Shown in pieces: positions 1-14,900 of a DNA stretch of 64,000 nucleotides; positions within the stretch are counted from its first letter, which is position 1, and the number at the start of each line of letters is the position of its first letter. The stretch spans positions 56,779 through 120,778 of the forward strand of contig NZ_JACHFN010000011.1 of the NCBI RefSeq assembly GCF_014201885.1, read 5' to 3'. Made by a program: the position numbers and the translations under genes. The notes under the pieces were generated by a model that did not search any database, was not told where the DNA came from, and saw nothing but the letters and a program-made list of their open reading frames with translations. This stretch comes from Deinococcus budaensis (GTDB lineage: Bacteria; Deinococcota; Deinococci; Deinococcales; Deinococcaceae).

Positions 1-978
1 GCTGACCTTGCGGTACACGCCGTTGCTGGCCCGGCGGGTACCGTACTGCCAGATGGGCGGCATGCGGTAGTCCTCGATGCCGTCGCCGTTGAGGTCCGGG
101 TAGGTCACGTCCCAGGCGTCCGTCCAGGGGTCGGGGTTGGCCGAGAGGTCGTAGAACCACACGCGCTGCGCGGGCGCACTCGCCCGGACGCTGCCGCCCC
201 AGGCGATCAGGCGGCGGCTGGCGCGGTCTCCGAACTTCACGAAATCGGGGTCTGTGGGAAGGACATCGGTATCGGTCGCCCCGGCCCGGGTGTACGAATG
301 GAATTTGAAGTCCGGGCGTCCGTACCAGTTCACCAGATAGACCGTGTACTCGCCGGGCTTGACCCCCACCCGCGCCACGTTGTCGGCCAGCCAGTTCTCG
401 GTGAGGTTGCCGTCAATCTCGTAGTTCCCCGTGATCGGACGGTCGATCAGGGGCGAGGGCGTGGTGCAGGCATCGTCGGGGACCTGCACGTCCTTGCCGG
501 TTTCGGGATCCTTGACCGTCTTGTACTGGCAGTTGAAGTACTTCTGGAAGACGGTGAGCGGCTTTTCCGTCCCGTTCGACCCGATGAACCTGAAAAAGTC
601 GTCCTCGAACGCCTGGTCGGCGAAGACGTAGTTGTATTGATAGTCAAAGGCGTTGCCGGTGAACTCCTTGGAGCCGTAGGCGCTGGGAATCCGCGCGATG
701 GTGTCGTATGACTTCGGCAGAATCTCGCTGAAGTCGCGGGTGTTCACGTCGCGCGCCGTGGCGACTTGCCCCGGCGAGGTCTGGCGGTAGCCCACGAAGA
801 CCACGTTGACCTTCAGCGCCGCGCGGATGGTGTCCTGCTCGCCGGGCTTGAGGGCCGACAGGCGCCCGAACTCCGTCGGGGTGCCGCCCGGCGGGGTGTG
901 CGGCGCGGGACCCCCTCCACAGGCCGCCAGAAGGGAAAGGCTGAGGAGTGCGGTGGCGGCGGTGGTGCGTGGCTTCAT
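1..978 (-). CDS. Predicted lipoprotein of unknown function (3' part cut by window edge)
   Basis: The reading frame opens at ATG 978 and runs without a stop to base 1, giving 326 codons with the C-terminus missing. The N-terminus is a lipoprotein signal peptide: MKPRTT, a hydrophobic stretch, then the lipobox LLAAC at about residues 17-21, so the protein is probably anchored to a membrane facing the periplasm. The mature part begins with a Gly/Pro-rich linker. Near the visible end is an acidic stretch, DLNGDGIEDYRMPP, resembling a calcium-binding loop. An AGGAGG lies 4 nt before the ATG, and TACACT at 1031-1026 could be its -10 box. I do not recognise the family. It is divergent from the methionine operon and shows no functional link to it. 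Confidence 0.75.
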   Translation of the reverse strand, partial: MKPRTTAATALLSLSLLAACGGGPAPHTPPGGTPTEFGRLSALKPGEQDTIRAALKVNVVFVGYRQTSPGQVATARDVNTRDFSEILPKSYDTIARIPSAYGSKEFTGNAFDYQYNYVFADQAFEDDFFRFIGSNGTEKPLTVFQKYFNCQYKTVKDPETGKDVQVPDDACTTPSPLIDRPITGNYEIDGNLTENWLADNVARVGVKPGEYTVYLVNWYGRPDFKFHSYTRAGATDTDVLPTDPDFVKFGDRASRRLIAWGGSVRASAPAQRVWFYDLSANPDPWTDAWDVTYPDLNGDGIEDYRMPPIWQYGTRRASNGVYRKVS

Positions 979-1090
979 GCTGCCTCCTGGGTCGCGCAAA
1001 CCCGGTTGGGGTGTCTTGTCAGAAAAGTGTAAGGCTTCGGGAGGGGCAGGTGTGCCGCGCGTGAGGAGCGGCGCCGGGCCACACCCCGGC

Positions 1091-1120
1091 TTGACCCCTT
1101 CCGGGGCGCCGCGCTACGCT
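1091..1120 (+). promoter_or_regulatory. Promoter of the metY-metX riboswitch transcript
   Basis: TTGACC at 1091-1096 and TACGCT at 1115-1120 are separated by 18 bp, a sigma-70-like arrangement. Transcription would start near 1127, just before the SAM-I aptamer. Confidence 0.65.
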
Positions 1121-1145
1121 CTTTCCCAGCTCCCGCGTGGAGCGC

Positions 1146-3750
<2,605 letters not shown>

Positions 3751-3798
3751 AGCGGGCGGGGCAGGCTGTGGGGTGAGCTGGAGCCGCTCCACGGCCTT

Positions 3799-3854
3799 TT
3801 TCTTGGCACCTTTCTTGGCAACGTGCTTTCTTGGCACCTTTCTTGGCAACGTGC
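3799..3854. repeat. Two exact 28-bp tandem repeats (four TTTCTTGGCA boxes)
   Basis: Bases 3799-3826 and 3827-3854 are identical. Each 28-bp unit contains two near-identical halves beginning TTTCTTGGCA, so the box occurs four times in 56 bp. The block lies in the 284-bp gap between metX and the first glycosyltransferase gene. No terminator or recognised binding motif explains it. Confidence 0.9.
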
Positions 3855-4034
3855 GGCGGCGGCGCAGGGGTGTCCGCCCGGCAAGTCCCTCGCCTCCCCG
3901 TGAGCGAGTCTCGCGGTCTGGCTGAAGCTGTCTTCAAGGTTCTCACACGGCTCCTCCACGCTTCAGGGGAATGCTGGCGGCACTCCGCCCCCCGCCTGCC
4001 TTCCGTCCATGCCTGTTCGCCTGGAGCCAGCCTG

Positions 4035-5312
4035 ATGACCGTGTCCATGTTCTTTCAACTGATCGAAGGAGCCGGGCTGCTGCTGCTGGCTCTTTATCTT
4101 GGGTACTCGCTGTGCGCGCTGCTGGCGCGGCCCGGACGGCCCGCCGAGCGGGAGGCGCCGCTGGCCCTGACCTTCCTGATTCCGGCGCTGAACGAGGCGC
4201 AGGTGATCGCGGCGACCCTGCACAACCTGCGGGCGGCCGATCCCGGTGCCCGGCTGGTGGTCATCGACGACGGCAGCGACGACGACACGGCGGGGCAGGT
4301 GGCGGCGCTGGCAGCGCAGGACCCGGGCGTCTTGCTTTTGCGCCGCTGCCTGCCCGAGGCCCGCAGCGGCAAGGGCGAGGCGCTCAACTGGGGGGTGCGG
4401 GAGCTGCTGCGGCGCGGGCTGCTGCCGCCCACGCCGCTGGACGAGCAGGTGCTGGTCGTCTTCGACGCGGACGGGCGGCTCGACCCCGGCCTGCTGGCCG
4501 AGGCGCGGCGGGCCTTTGCCGACCCCGACGTGATCGCCGCGCAGGCCCGCATCCGGGTGCGGCAGGGCGCGGCGCGGGAGGCCGGGTGGCGCGGTCTGCT
4601 GGGCAAACTGCTGCTGCTGCAACAGGACCTGGAGTTCTACGTGGTGCGCCATATCCAGCTGCTGCGCCAGCGGGTGCAGACGGTCGGGCTGGGAGGCAAC
4701 GGGCAGTTCATGCGCCTGAGTTACCTCGCCGCGCAGCTGGACGCCGGGCGCGCCCCCTGGCCCCCGGTGCTGCTGGAGGACTTCGCCAGCGGGCTGGAGG
4801 TACGGCTGTCCAGCCCCCGGCACCGCCTGGTGTTTCTGGAATCGGGGGTCAGCCAGCAGGGCCTCACCGACCTGCGGCGCTTTCTGCGCCAGCGGGCGCG
4901 CTGGACGCACGGCAACCTGCAATGCGCGCCCGCGCTGGGCCGGGTCTGGCGCGCGCCGATGCGGCTGGGGGCGCGGCTGGACCTCACCTACTTTCTGGCG
5001 CAGCCGTGGCTGAACCTCGTCACGCTGGCGCTGGGGCTGTATTACCCGGCGCGGGCCGTGCAGCGGCTGCTGGCAGGCGAGGTGAACTGGGCGCTCACGC
5101 TGACGCTGCTGGCGCTCAACCTCTGCCTGCCGCTGGCCTGGGTGCTGCTCTACAGCCGCGAGAACGGCCTGACGCCCCGCCGGGCGGCCTTTGCCGCCGT
5201 GGGGATGCCGGTGTATATGCTGATCATGATGCTGAGCGTGCCGCTGGCCTTTCACAACTTCCTGCGCGGCCAGCACAGCTGGGCCAAGACCCTGCGCCAT
5301 GCCGAGGCCTGA
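4035..5312 (+). CDS. Membrane-associated family 2 glycosyltransferase, copy 1
   Basis: This 425-residue protein has a processive GT2 (cellulose synthase/NodC-like) layout. An N-terminal membrane helix (about residues 5-25) precedes the catalytic domain, which begins [14 protein letters not shown] and contains VIDDGSDD, the DxD-type motif [10 protein letters not shown] and the acceptor/processivity motif family QRARW. Three or so hydrophobic segments follow after about residue 310. It probably transfers an activated sugar to a lipid or polysaccharide at the inner membrane; the substrate cannot be read from sequence. ATG 4035 was chosen because the N-terminal helix begins there; the ribosome site is weak. 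The next gene is a close paralogue in the same orientation. Confidence 0.85.
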   Translation: MTVSMFFQLIEGAGLLLLALYLGYSLCALLARPGRPAEREAPLALTFLIPALNEAQVIAATLHNLRAADPGARLVVIDDGSDDDTAGQVAALAAQDPGVLLLRRCLPEARSGKGEALNWGVRELLRRGLLPPTPLDEQVLVVFDADGRLDPGLLAEARRAFADPDVIAAQARIRVRQGAAREAGWRGLLGKLLLLQQDLEFYVVRHIQLLRQRVQTVGLGGNGQFMRLSYLAAQLDAGRAPWPPVLLEDFASGLEVRLSSPRHRLVFLESGVSQQGLTDLRRFLRQRARWTHGNLQCAPALGRVWRAPMRLGARLDLTYFLAQPWLNLVTLALGLYYPARAVQRLLAGEVNWALTLTLLALNLCLPLAWVLLYSRENGLTPRRAAFAAVGMPVYMLIMMLSVPLAFHNFLRGQHSWAKTLRHAEA

Positions 5313-5405
5313 CGCGGGCACGGCACCGGGCGGGGTGGCCGCGCCGCATCCCAGGCGCCATAGTGAGGCCCAGAAGCGGGCACATCCCGCCTGCCGAGGT
5401 AAGCC

Positions 5406-6758
<1,353 letters not shown>

Positions 6759-6779
6759 GCCACAGGCACCGAAAGCAGG

Positions 6780-6809
6780 AGCGGCACCGGGAAGAGGCCT
6801 GGTGCCGCT
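6780..6809 (+). terminator. Hairpin terminator after the glycosyltransferase pair
   Basis: AGCGGCACC (6780-6788) pairs with GGTGCCGCT (6801-6809), a 9-bp stem followed by TTG. It lies between convergent genes, and folD ends 20 bp downstream. Confidence 0.7.
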
Positions 6810-6829
6810 TTGCCGCTGCGCCCCACCGC

Positions 6830-7723
<894 letters not shown>

Positions 7724-7724
7724 C

Positions 7725-9272
<1,548 letters not shown>

Positions 9273-9293
9273 GCCTGCCGCCTCCTGCCCTTT

Positions 9294-9336
9294 CAGAAGA
9301 AGCGGACGCCCCCAGCCACGGTGGCAGGGGCGTCCG
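9294..9336 (-). terminator. Terminator hairpin of the purH leader (ZTP switch platform)
   Basis: On the minus strand CGGACGCCCC (9336-9327) pairs with GGGGCGTCCG (9312-9303). A smaller GCC/GGC helix sits inside, and the stem is followed by a pyrimidine-rich tract, CTTCTTCT. The 5' arm starts directly after the conserved CGCCTGGG of the aptamer, so aptamer and terminator are likely to compete. It is unlikely to be a simple ridA terminator because only about 30 nt separate it from the purH ATG. Confidence 0.7.
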
Positions 9337-9412
9337 ACCCAGGCGCGCGATCCAGTCTTGAAATGCGGGAAGCTTCCCCGTGGTGGCCCACGTTCAGCGC
9401 CAGTCGCCCCCC
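9337..9412 (-). promoter_or_regulatory. ZTP (pfl motif) riboswitch aptamer upstream of purH
   Basis: Read on the minus strand, the conserved pfl blocks appear in order: GCGACTGGCG (9398-9405 core), GTGGGCCACCACGGGGAAGC (9391-9372), a variable linker, then GCGCCTGGGT (9346-9337). These are the hallmark segments of the ZTP/ZMP-sensing RNA, and purH-folD is a classic downstream context. ZTP is known to turn such genes on by blocking termination. Confidence 0.85.
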
Positions 9413-9424
9413 GCCGCAGAAGTC

Positions 9425-9430
9425 AGGATA
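9425..9430 (-). promoter_or_regulatory. Possible -10 box for the ZTP riboswitch transcript
   Basis: TATCCT on the minus strand would place the transcription start near 9418, at the 5' edge of the aptamer. No good -35 box is visible 16-18 bp upstream, inside ridA. Readthrough from ridA is an alternative source of purH transcripts. Confidence 0.45.
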
Positions 9431-9435
9431 CAGGT

Positions 9436-9840
9436 TCAGGGAGCGGCGGCCACCGCCTCGACCTCGATCAGCAGCTCGGGGCGCACCAGGGCCGCGACCT
9501 GCACTGCGCTGCTCGCCGGAGGAGCGGCCACCTTCACGAACTCGTCCCGGACGGCGCGCATCTCGGGCAGGTGCGCGAAGTCGGTCAGAAAAAAGGTCAG
9601 CTTGACGACGTGGTCAAAGGTGCAGCCGACCTCCGCCAGGGCCAGCTCGATGTTTCGGAACACCTGCCGGGCCTGCGCCGCGAAATCGCCCGCCCCGACG
9701 ACCTCCCCCTGGGCGTCCAGGGCGATCTGCCCGGACAGGTAGAGGGTGCGCCCTCCCCGGACTTCCGCGAGGTGGGAATACCCCGGCGCGTGGCCCAGGG
9801 CAGGAACGTTGACGAGGCGGATCTGGGGAGAATCGCTCAT
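9436..9840 (-). CDS. ridA: RidA (YjgF/YER057c) family reactive enamine/imine deaminase
   Basis: The 134-residue protein has the RidA size and features: GYSHLAEVRGGRTLYLSGQIALD, FAAQARQVFRNIELALAEVG, and a C-terminal substrate-contact region, VQVAALVRPELLIEVEAVA, in which the arginine lies in the family's usual place before PELLIEVEA. RidA proteins hydrolyse 2-aminoacrylate and related imines released by PLP enzymes. The gene follows an unknown gene with a 12-bp gap, so they form a probable two-gene operon. GGAAGG abuts the ATG directly, which is too close for normal spacing; AAGG 5 bp further out may serve instead. Confidence 0.9.
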   Translation of the reverse strand: MSDSPQIRLVNVPALGHAPGYSHLAEVRGGRTLYLSGQIALDAQGEVVGAGDFAAQARQVFRNIELALAEVGCTFDHVVKLTFFLTDFAHLPEMRAVRDEFVKVAAPPASSAVQVAALVRPELLIEVEAVAAAP

Positions 9841-9852
9841 CCTTCCCGGCCT

Positions 9853-10422
9853 TCAGTTGCTGTTGCCCGAGCCGTCCGGGTTCCCGGCGCCGGGGGGCGT
9901 CTCGTGCGTGAGGGTGAGGGCGCCCGCTTCGGAATCGCTGCCGATCACCGACCGCAGTTCCTCCAGCACGGCGCGCTCCTTGTCGCTGACCTGCTCGCCG
10001 CCGATGCCCAGGAAGCCGCCCTCCTTGGCGGCCTGGGCGGTGCGCTCGGCCACGGTCAGCAGCAGGCGGCGGTAGGCCGCGAGGTCCTCGGGGCCGGCCT
10101 TGCTGCCCACCAGCCACACGACCTGCCGCACGGCCTCGACGCTGCGGGCGCGGGCCTCGTCCATGGTGCGGGCGCGTTCCTCCTGGGGGCGGTCCTGGGC
10201 GCTGGGGGGCGTGCCCATCAGGTCGGCGGCCATCGCTTCGAGCAGCGGCGTGCGGCCGGCGGCCGCCATCTGGTCGCGGATGGCTCCCGCGATGGCCTGC
10301 GCCTCCGCGACCAGCCCGGTCAGGCCGCTGGGGCTGGCCGCCACCACCGCGGCGCCGACCCGGCCGGGGCCGGTCATGATCTGGAACCACTCGTCAGGCG
10401 TGAACTTGTCCTTGAGGCTCAT
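9853..10422 (-). CDS. Conserved-looking soluble protein of unknown function
   Basis: I do not recognise this 189-residue protein. It begins MSLKDKFTPDEWFQIMTGPGRVG and is rich in Ala and charged residues predicted to form helices. No signal peptide or membrane segment is seen. A motif KEGGFLGIGGEQVSDKE lies near residue 135-150, and the tail is low-complexity (PPGAGNPDGSGNSN). The gene is the first of a pair with ridA. The start is supported by TAAGGT six nt upstream, which can act as a leaderless -10 box or in part as a ribosome site. Confidence 0.75.
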   Translation of the reverse strand: MSLKDKFTPDEWFQIMTGPGRVGAAVVAASPSGLTGLVAEAQAIAGAIRDQMAAAGRTPLLEAMAADLMGTPPSAQDRPQEERARTMDEARARSVEAVRQVVWLVGSKAGPEDLAAYRRLLLTVAERTAQAAKEGGFLGIGGEQVSDKERAVLEELRSVIGSDSEAGALTLTHETPPGAGNPDGSGNSN

Positions 10423-10428
10423 GGGGTC

Positions 10429-10434
10429 ACCTTA
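10429..10434 (-). promoter_or_regulatory. Leaderless -10 box for the unknown gene upstream of ridA
   Basis: TAAGGT on the minus strand is separated by 6 nt from the ATG at 10422. Confidence 0.5.
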
Positions 10435-10562
10435 AGCGGGGAGGGTGCAGCGCGGCCTTGGGCGAGCCTTTAGCCGGGGACGCGCCCCGCCGCCCCAGCC
10501 CGTGTGCCCAGCTGAGCCATCAGGCTTTTTTTAGTCTTCCGGCCCGGCGGGCCGCTCGCCCC

Positions 10563-10568
10563 TACCCT
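10563..10568 (+). promoter_or_regulatory. Leaderless -10 box for the FRG-domain gene
   Basis: TACCCT ends 6 nt before ATG 10575, and no ribosome site is present. The adjacent gap holds a T7 run at about 10525-10531 after a very short GAGCC/GGCTT stem, which I do not call a terminator. Confidence 0.55.
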
Positions 10569-10574
10569 GAAGGC

Positions 10575-11486
10575 ATGGACGAGATCAGGGTCGGGTCGTG
10601 GGCCGAACTGCACGAGGTGCTGTACGCGGACACCTGGAACCCGCAGCTGCGGCGTTTCCGGGCGCCCTTCGTCTTCCGGGGGCAGGGGCAGGCGGGGGCC
10701 AAGCTGACGACCTCGCTGCAGCGCCAGGGGGGCGACACCCGGGCGACCGAGCGGCATCTGGTGCGGAACTTTCGCAAGTACGCCCACCGCAGCGGCGTCG
10801 ACCGCGACCTGCCGTGGTACTGGCTGGCGGTAGGGCAGCACCACGGATTGCCGACCCGGCTGCTCGACTGGACCTCCTCGCCGCTGGTGGCGATGCACTT
10901 CGCCACCGCCGAAGAGGAGCTGTACGGCGAGGACGGCGTGATCTGGATGACCGACTTCACCCGCACCAACGCGGCCCTGCCGGCCCCGCTGCGCAGCCTG
11001 CTGGAGGCGGAGGGCGCCGACATCTTCACGGTGGACCTGCTGACCGCCTACTCGCGCGGGCGCCAGAGCGCCGCCGAGGACGGCTCACCCCTGCCTGACC
11101 CCGCCACCTTCGACCTGGGCTGGCTCGAGGACCTGGAGCGCGAGACGAAGCAGCCTTTCTTGCTCTTTCTCGAACCGCCCTCGCTGGACGAGCGGATCGT
11201 GCAGCAGGCGGCCCTCTTCTCGCTGCTGTCCAACCCCGACGCGGCGCTCGACGACTGGCTGGCCGGACAGCCCGGCAGCGCCCGCAAGGTGACCCTCCCC
11301 GCCGGGCTGAAGTGGGAGATCCGCGACAAGCTCGACCAGTCCAACATCACCGAGCGGACCCTCTTTCCCGGCCTGGGGGGCCTCAGCCAGTCGCTGCGGC
11401 GCTACTACCGGGTGCGCGGGGGCACGCCCGAGGGAGCGCGGGACTCCCTGGAAGAGCAGAGAGACGCGCTGGAGCGCCGCTCGTGA
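10575..11486 (+). CDS. FRG-domain protein
   Basis: The 303-residue protein carries the FRG domain, named for FVFRGQGQ at residues 33-40. The second conserved block is GLPTRLLDWTSSPLVAMHFA near residues 92-111. The domain is found in uncharacterised bacterial proteins, often in accessory regions; its biochemical activity is not established. The remainder is acidic and predicted soluble. It stands alone, divergent from the unknown-ridA pair, with a leaderless type of start. No partner gene suggests a defence or toxin system. Confidence 0.85.
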   Translation: MDEIRVGSWAELHEVLYADTWNPQLRRFRAPFVFRGQGQAGAKLTTSLQRQGGDTRATERHLVRNFRKYAHRSGVDRDLPWYWLAVGQHHGLPTRLLDWTSSPLVAMHFATAEEELYGEDGVIWMTDFTRTNAALPAPLRSLLEAEGADIFTVDLLTAYSRGRQSAAEDGSPLPDPATFDLGWLEDLERETKQPFLLFLEPPSLDERIVQQAALFSLLSNPDAALDDWLAGQPGSARKVTLPAGLKWEIRDKLDQSNITERTLFPGLGGLSQSLRRYYRVRGGTPEGARDSLEEQRDALERRS

Positions 11487-11550
11487 AGGAGGCAGGGGGC
11501 CTGAGGGGGCCAGTCTGAGGGAGTCGGCCGCCTGTTAACGGCCGCGCCCC

Positions 11551-11814
<264 letters not shown>

Positions 11815-11821
11815 GGGGGGC

Positions 11822-11827
11822 ATGGTA
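11822..11827 (-). promoter_or_regulatory. Leaderless -10 box for acyP
   Basis: TACCAT on the minus strand is followed by 7 nt and then ATG 11814. No ribosome site is present. Confidence 0.55.
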
Positions 11828-11911
11828 GCGGAGCAGGCAGGCGCGCAACCGGAAGCGGCGTTCCTGACGCCGGGGTGAGGGATCGGGGAGAGGGCCTCAC
11901 CCGGCAGCGCT

Positions 11912-11917
11912 TAGAAT
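11912..11917 (+). promoter_or_regulatory. Leaderless -10 box ahead of the tamB leader ORF
   Basis: TAGAAT is followed after 6 nt by GTG 11924. The same TTAGAATGCCC string occurs before the leaderless gene at 41025. Confidence 0.6.
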
Positions 11918-11923
11918 GCCCGG

Positions 11924-11983
11924 GTGACCGCCCGCCCCGTCCCCAGCGCCTTTTTCCTGCCCCTGCTCCCGGTCCGCGCGTGA
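11924..11983 (+). CDS. Possible 19-residue leader peptide overlapping the tamB start
   Basis: GTG 11924 lies 6 nt after a TAGAAT box and opens a 19-codon frame, VTARPVPSAFFLPLLPVRA, which stops at TGA 11981-11983. That stop overlaps the tamB GTG as GTGA. If the promoter is leaderless, ribosomes would first translate this peptide and reach tamB by termination-reinitiation. The peptide is hydrophobic in the middle but shows no codon run typical of attenuators. It may instead be chance; its translation needs to be shown. Confidence 0.4.
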   Translation: MTARPVPSAFFLPLLPVRA

Positions 11984-14900
11984 CTGGCGCGCCGCGTCCC
12001 GCTGCCCCCCCCAGCGCCCCGGCCCGCCCCGCCCGGCGGCGCTGGCCCTGGCTGCTGCTGGGGCTGGCCGCGCTGCTGGGCCTGGCCGGGTGGTTCTCGC
12101 CCCGGCTGCTGGGCCAGTGGGCCTTGGAGCAGGTCAGCGGCGAGCAGACGCAAGTCACGGCGGACGGTGTGAACGGGCGGCTGTGGTCGCCGGAGCTGCG
12201 CGGCGCGCGGGTGCGGCTGCCGGGGGTCAGCGGCACGGCGGGGCGGGCCAGCGTGCGGGTCGCGGGCGTGGACCTGGCGAGCAAGACGGTGCGCCTGAAC
12301 GTGGCGGTCGAGGACGCGGCGGTGAACCTGCGCCTGGGGGACCTCGTCTCGGGCGGCGGCGGCCAGCAGGGCGCCCCGGCGGGCAGCGGCTGGAAGGTCG
12401 CGCTGGGCGAACTGGACGTGCAGCGCTCGCGGGTCAGCGTGGACGGCTCGGGCCTCAACGTGCCCGACGGACGCTTTCAGGTCACGCCGGGCGAAGGCGG
12501 TGCGCTGGCGGTGCGCGGCCGGACCCGGGACGGCGAGCTGAACGCCGACGTGACCGTGGAGCAGGTCCCGGCCGGGAACCGCTACCTGCTCGACCTCGAC
12601 GCGGACGCGCGGGTGCTCAACCACTACTGGCCGGGGGTGACGGGCGGGCGCATCACCGGGCGCTACGTGCTGGGAGACGGGCCGGTGCGCGGCGACCTGC
12701 GGCTGCGTCAGGGCAGCCTGCGGGTGCCCCAGGCCCGCTTCGTGACTGTGCGGGACATCGCGGGCACAGCCACCCACCGGGGGGACGACATCACCCTGAA
12801 GCTGGCCGGGCGCGGCTGGAACGGCCCGGTCACCGCGCGCGGCGGCGTGGACCTGGGGGCCAGGAACTGGACCGTCACGGCCGACGCCGAGCCGACCGTG
12901 GCGGGGCTGGCGCGGGCGCTGGGCACGACCGGGCAGGGCACGGCGCGGCTGCGGGTCACGGCGGGCGGCTGGAGCACCGTGCGGGTCAAGGGTTACGCCA
13001 AGGGCGAGGGCACGCTCGCGGGGGTGCCGTTCGAGGCGCTGCGGGCCGAGTACACCTTCCTGAACCGGGACGCGGCCAGCCCGGCAGAGGGGGGTAGCGG
13101 CGCCCGGCAGACCAACGACCTCGCCCTCAGCGCGCGGACCCGGCTGGCGGGCAACCAGGCGCTCAGCGGGCGCTGGGCTTTCGGGCGGGAGGGCCGGGCG
13201 ACCTGGGAGGGCGACTTCGCGGGCAAGTCGCTGACCCTGGCCGCGACCATCGACGCGCAAAACCGCCTCACCGTGGAAGGCGACGCGCTGGGAGGGCGGG
13301 CCGAGGGGACCTACGCGCTTTCGGGCGGGCAGCTCACGGCCAGCCTCAACCCTGCCTTCGGGGCGGCCTCGGCGCAGGTCGCGCTGCGGGGCACCCCGGG
13401 CGACCTGCGGGCGGTGGTCTCGAACGGGAGCGCCGGGCCTTTCGAGCTGGCGGGGACCGCGCGGCTGAATAGAGAGGGGCTGAAAGCCGACCTCGGCACC
13501 GTGCGGCTCGACCTCGACCGCTCCTTTCGGGGCGGCTGGACGGCCCAGGGGCTGAGCGGCGCGGGCGTGACGCTGGGCGGAAGCGGCACCCTCGACCTGA
13601 CCGGCGGCGACGTGCGCGGCACCCTGGCGGCGACCCTGCCCGGCGTGACGGAAGAGCTGCGGGGACCGCTGGACCTGAACTACCTCGACCAGCGCGGCAC
13701 CTTCACGCCGGGAAGCCAGCGCCTGAGCTGGCGCGGCGACGCCTTCACGCTGGACGCGCGGGACCTGCCGGTGGTGGGCGGCGCCCGCGTCAACGGCACG
13801 GCGACCGTCACCAACACCCTGCGGGCCAGCGGCACCCTGCGCGCGACCGGGAACGGCTACGACCTCACCGCGACCGGGCTGGGCGACGTGGCCCGGTTGC
13901 GCGGCACGGCGGGCGGGGTGACGGTCGTGGCCGACACCCGGCTCGCCCAGGGGTTCCGCACCCAGGCGCGGGTGGAGGGCGCCGACATCTCCGGCATGTT
14001 GAGCGTGGACCGGGGCGTGCGCTTCCAGCTCACCACCGCCGGGCAGACGGCCCAGGGCGTGCTGGACGGCGAGAACTGGAACGCGACCGGGCGGGTGAAC
14101 CTCGCCGCGCTGCGCCCGCTGGTGGGGGTGGAGGACCTCGGGGGAACGCTCGACCTCGCGCTGGCGGGGCAGGGCGGCACGGCGCAACTGAGCGCGGCGG
14201 CGGCGGGCGCGGCGGTGCGCGGCACGCTGACGCGGACGGGCGGAACGGTGACGGCGGACCTGACCGGGGCTTTTGAAGACGCCCGCGCCCGACTGGCCGG
14301 GCGGGTCTACCCCGACGTGCAGGCGAGCGGCACGGCCTCCTGGCAGGGGCAGACCCTGAACGCCTCTCTCGCGGGCGGGTACGGCGACCTGCGGGCGCGG
14401 CTGAGCGGGCGCACGGGCGAGCTGTCGTTCGCCGGGGTCACGCTGCCGGGCCAGGCCGTGAACCTGACCGGACGCCTGACCCCCCGCCCCGCCGCGAGCG
14501 GCACCTGGGGCGACTTGCAGGTGCGCTACGACGCGCGCAGCGGGCTGCTGGACGTGACCGGCACCCAGGCCCTGACCGCCTTCGGGCAGGCGGGGCGGGT
14601 GCGCGGCGCGGCGACCTGGGGACCCGGCTTCCGGGGACAGGTGAACGCCAGCGGCGTCCTCGACCAGTACACGGTCGCGCTGCGCGGGCCGTGGCAGAAC
14701 CTGAACGTCCTCCTGACCGACGGCGAGGGCCTGCGGGCGACCGGCACCGCCGCGCTTCCGGAGGGAAGATACGACCTGAACGTGCGCGGCCCGGTCGCGG
14801 GCCTGTACGTGGACGGGCGGGTGCGCGGCACGGGCCTGTCGCCGCGCGGCACGGTGGACGTGTTCGACGGCGCCGGGGGCAGCGGGCGGGTGACCCTGCG

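Noticed and set aside
9294..9336. Simple intrinsic terminator of ridA
   Set aside because: It lies only about 30 nt before the purH ATG and directly after a complete ZTP aptamer, so a riboswitch expression platform explains it better.
10510..10540. Terminator at the T7 run near 10525
   Set aside because: The possible stem is only four or five pairs including a wobble, and no plus-strand gene ends here.
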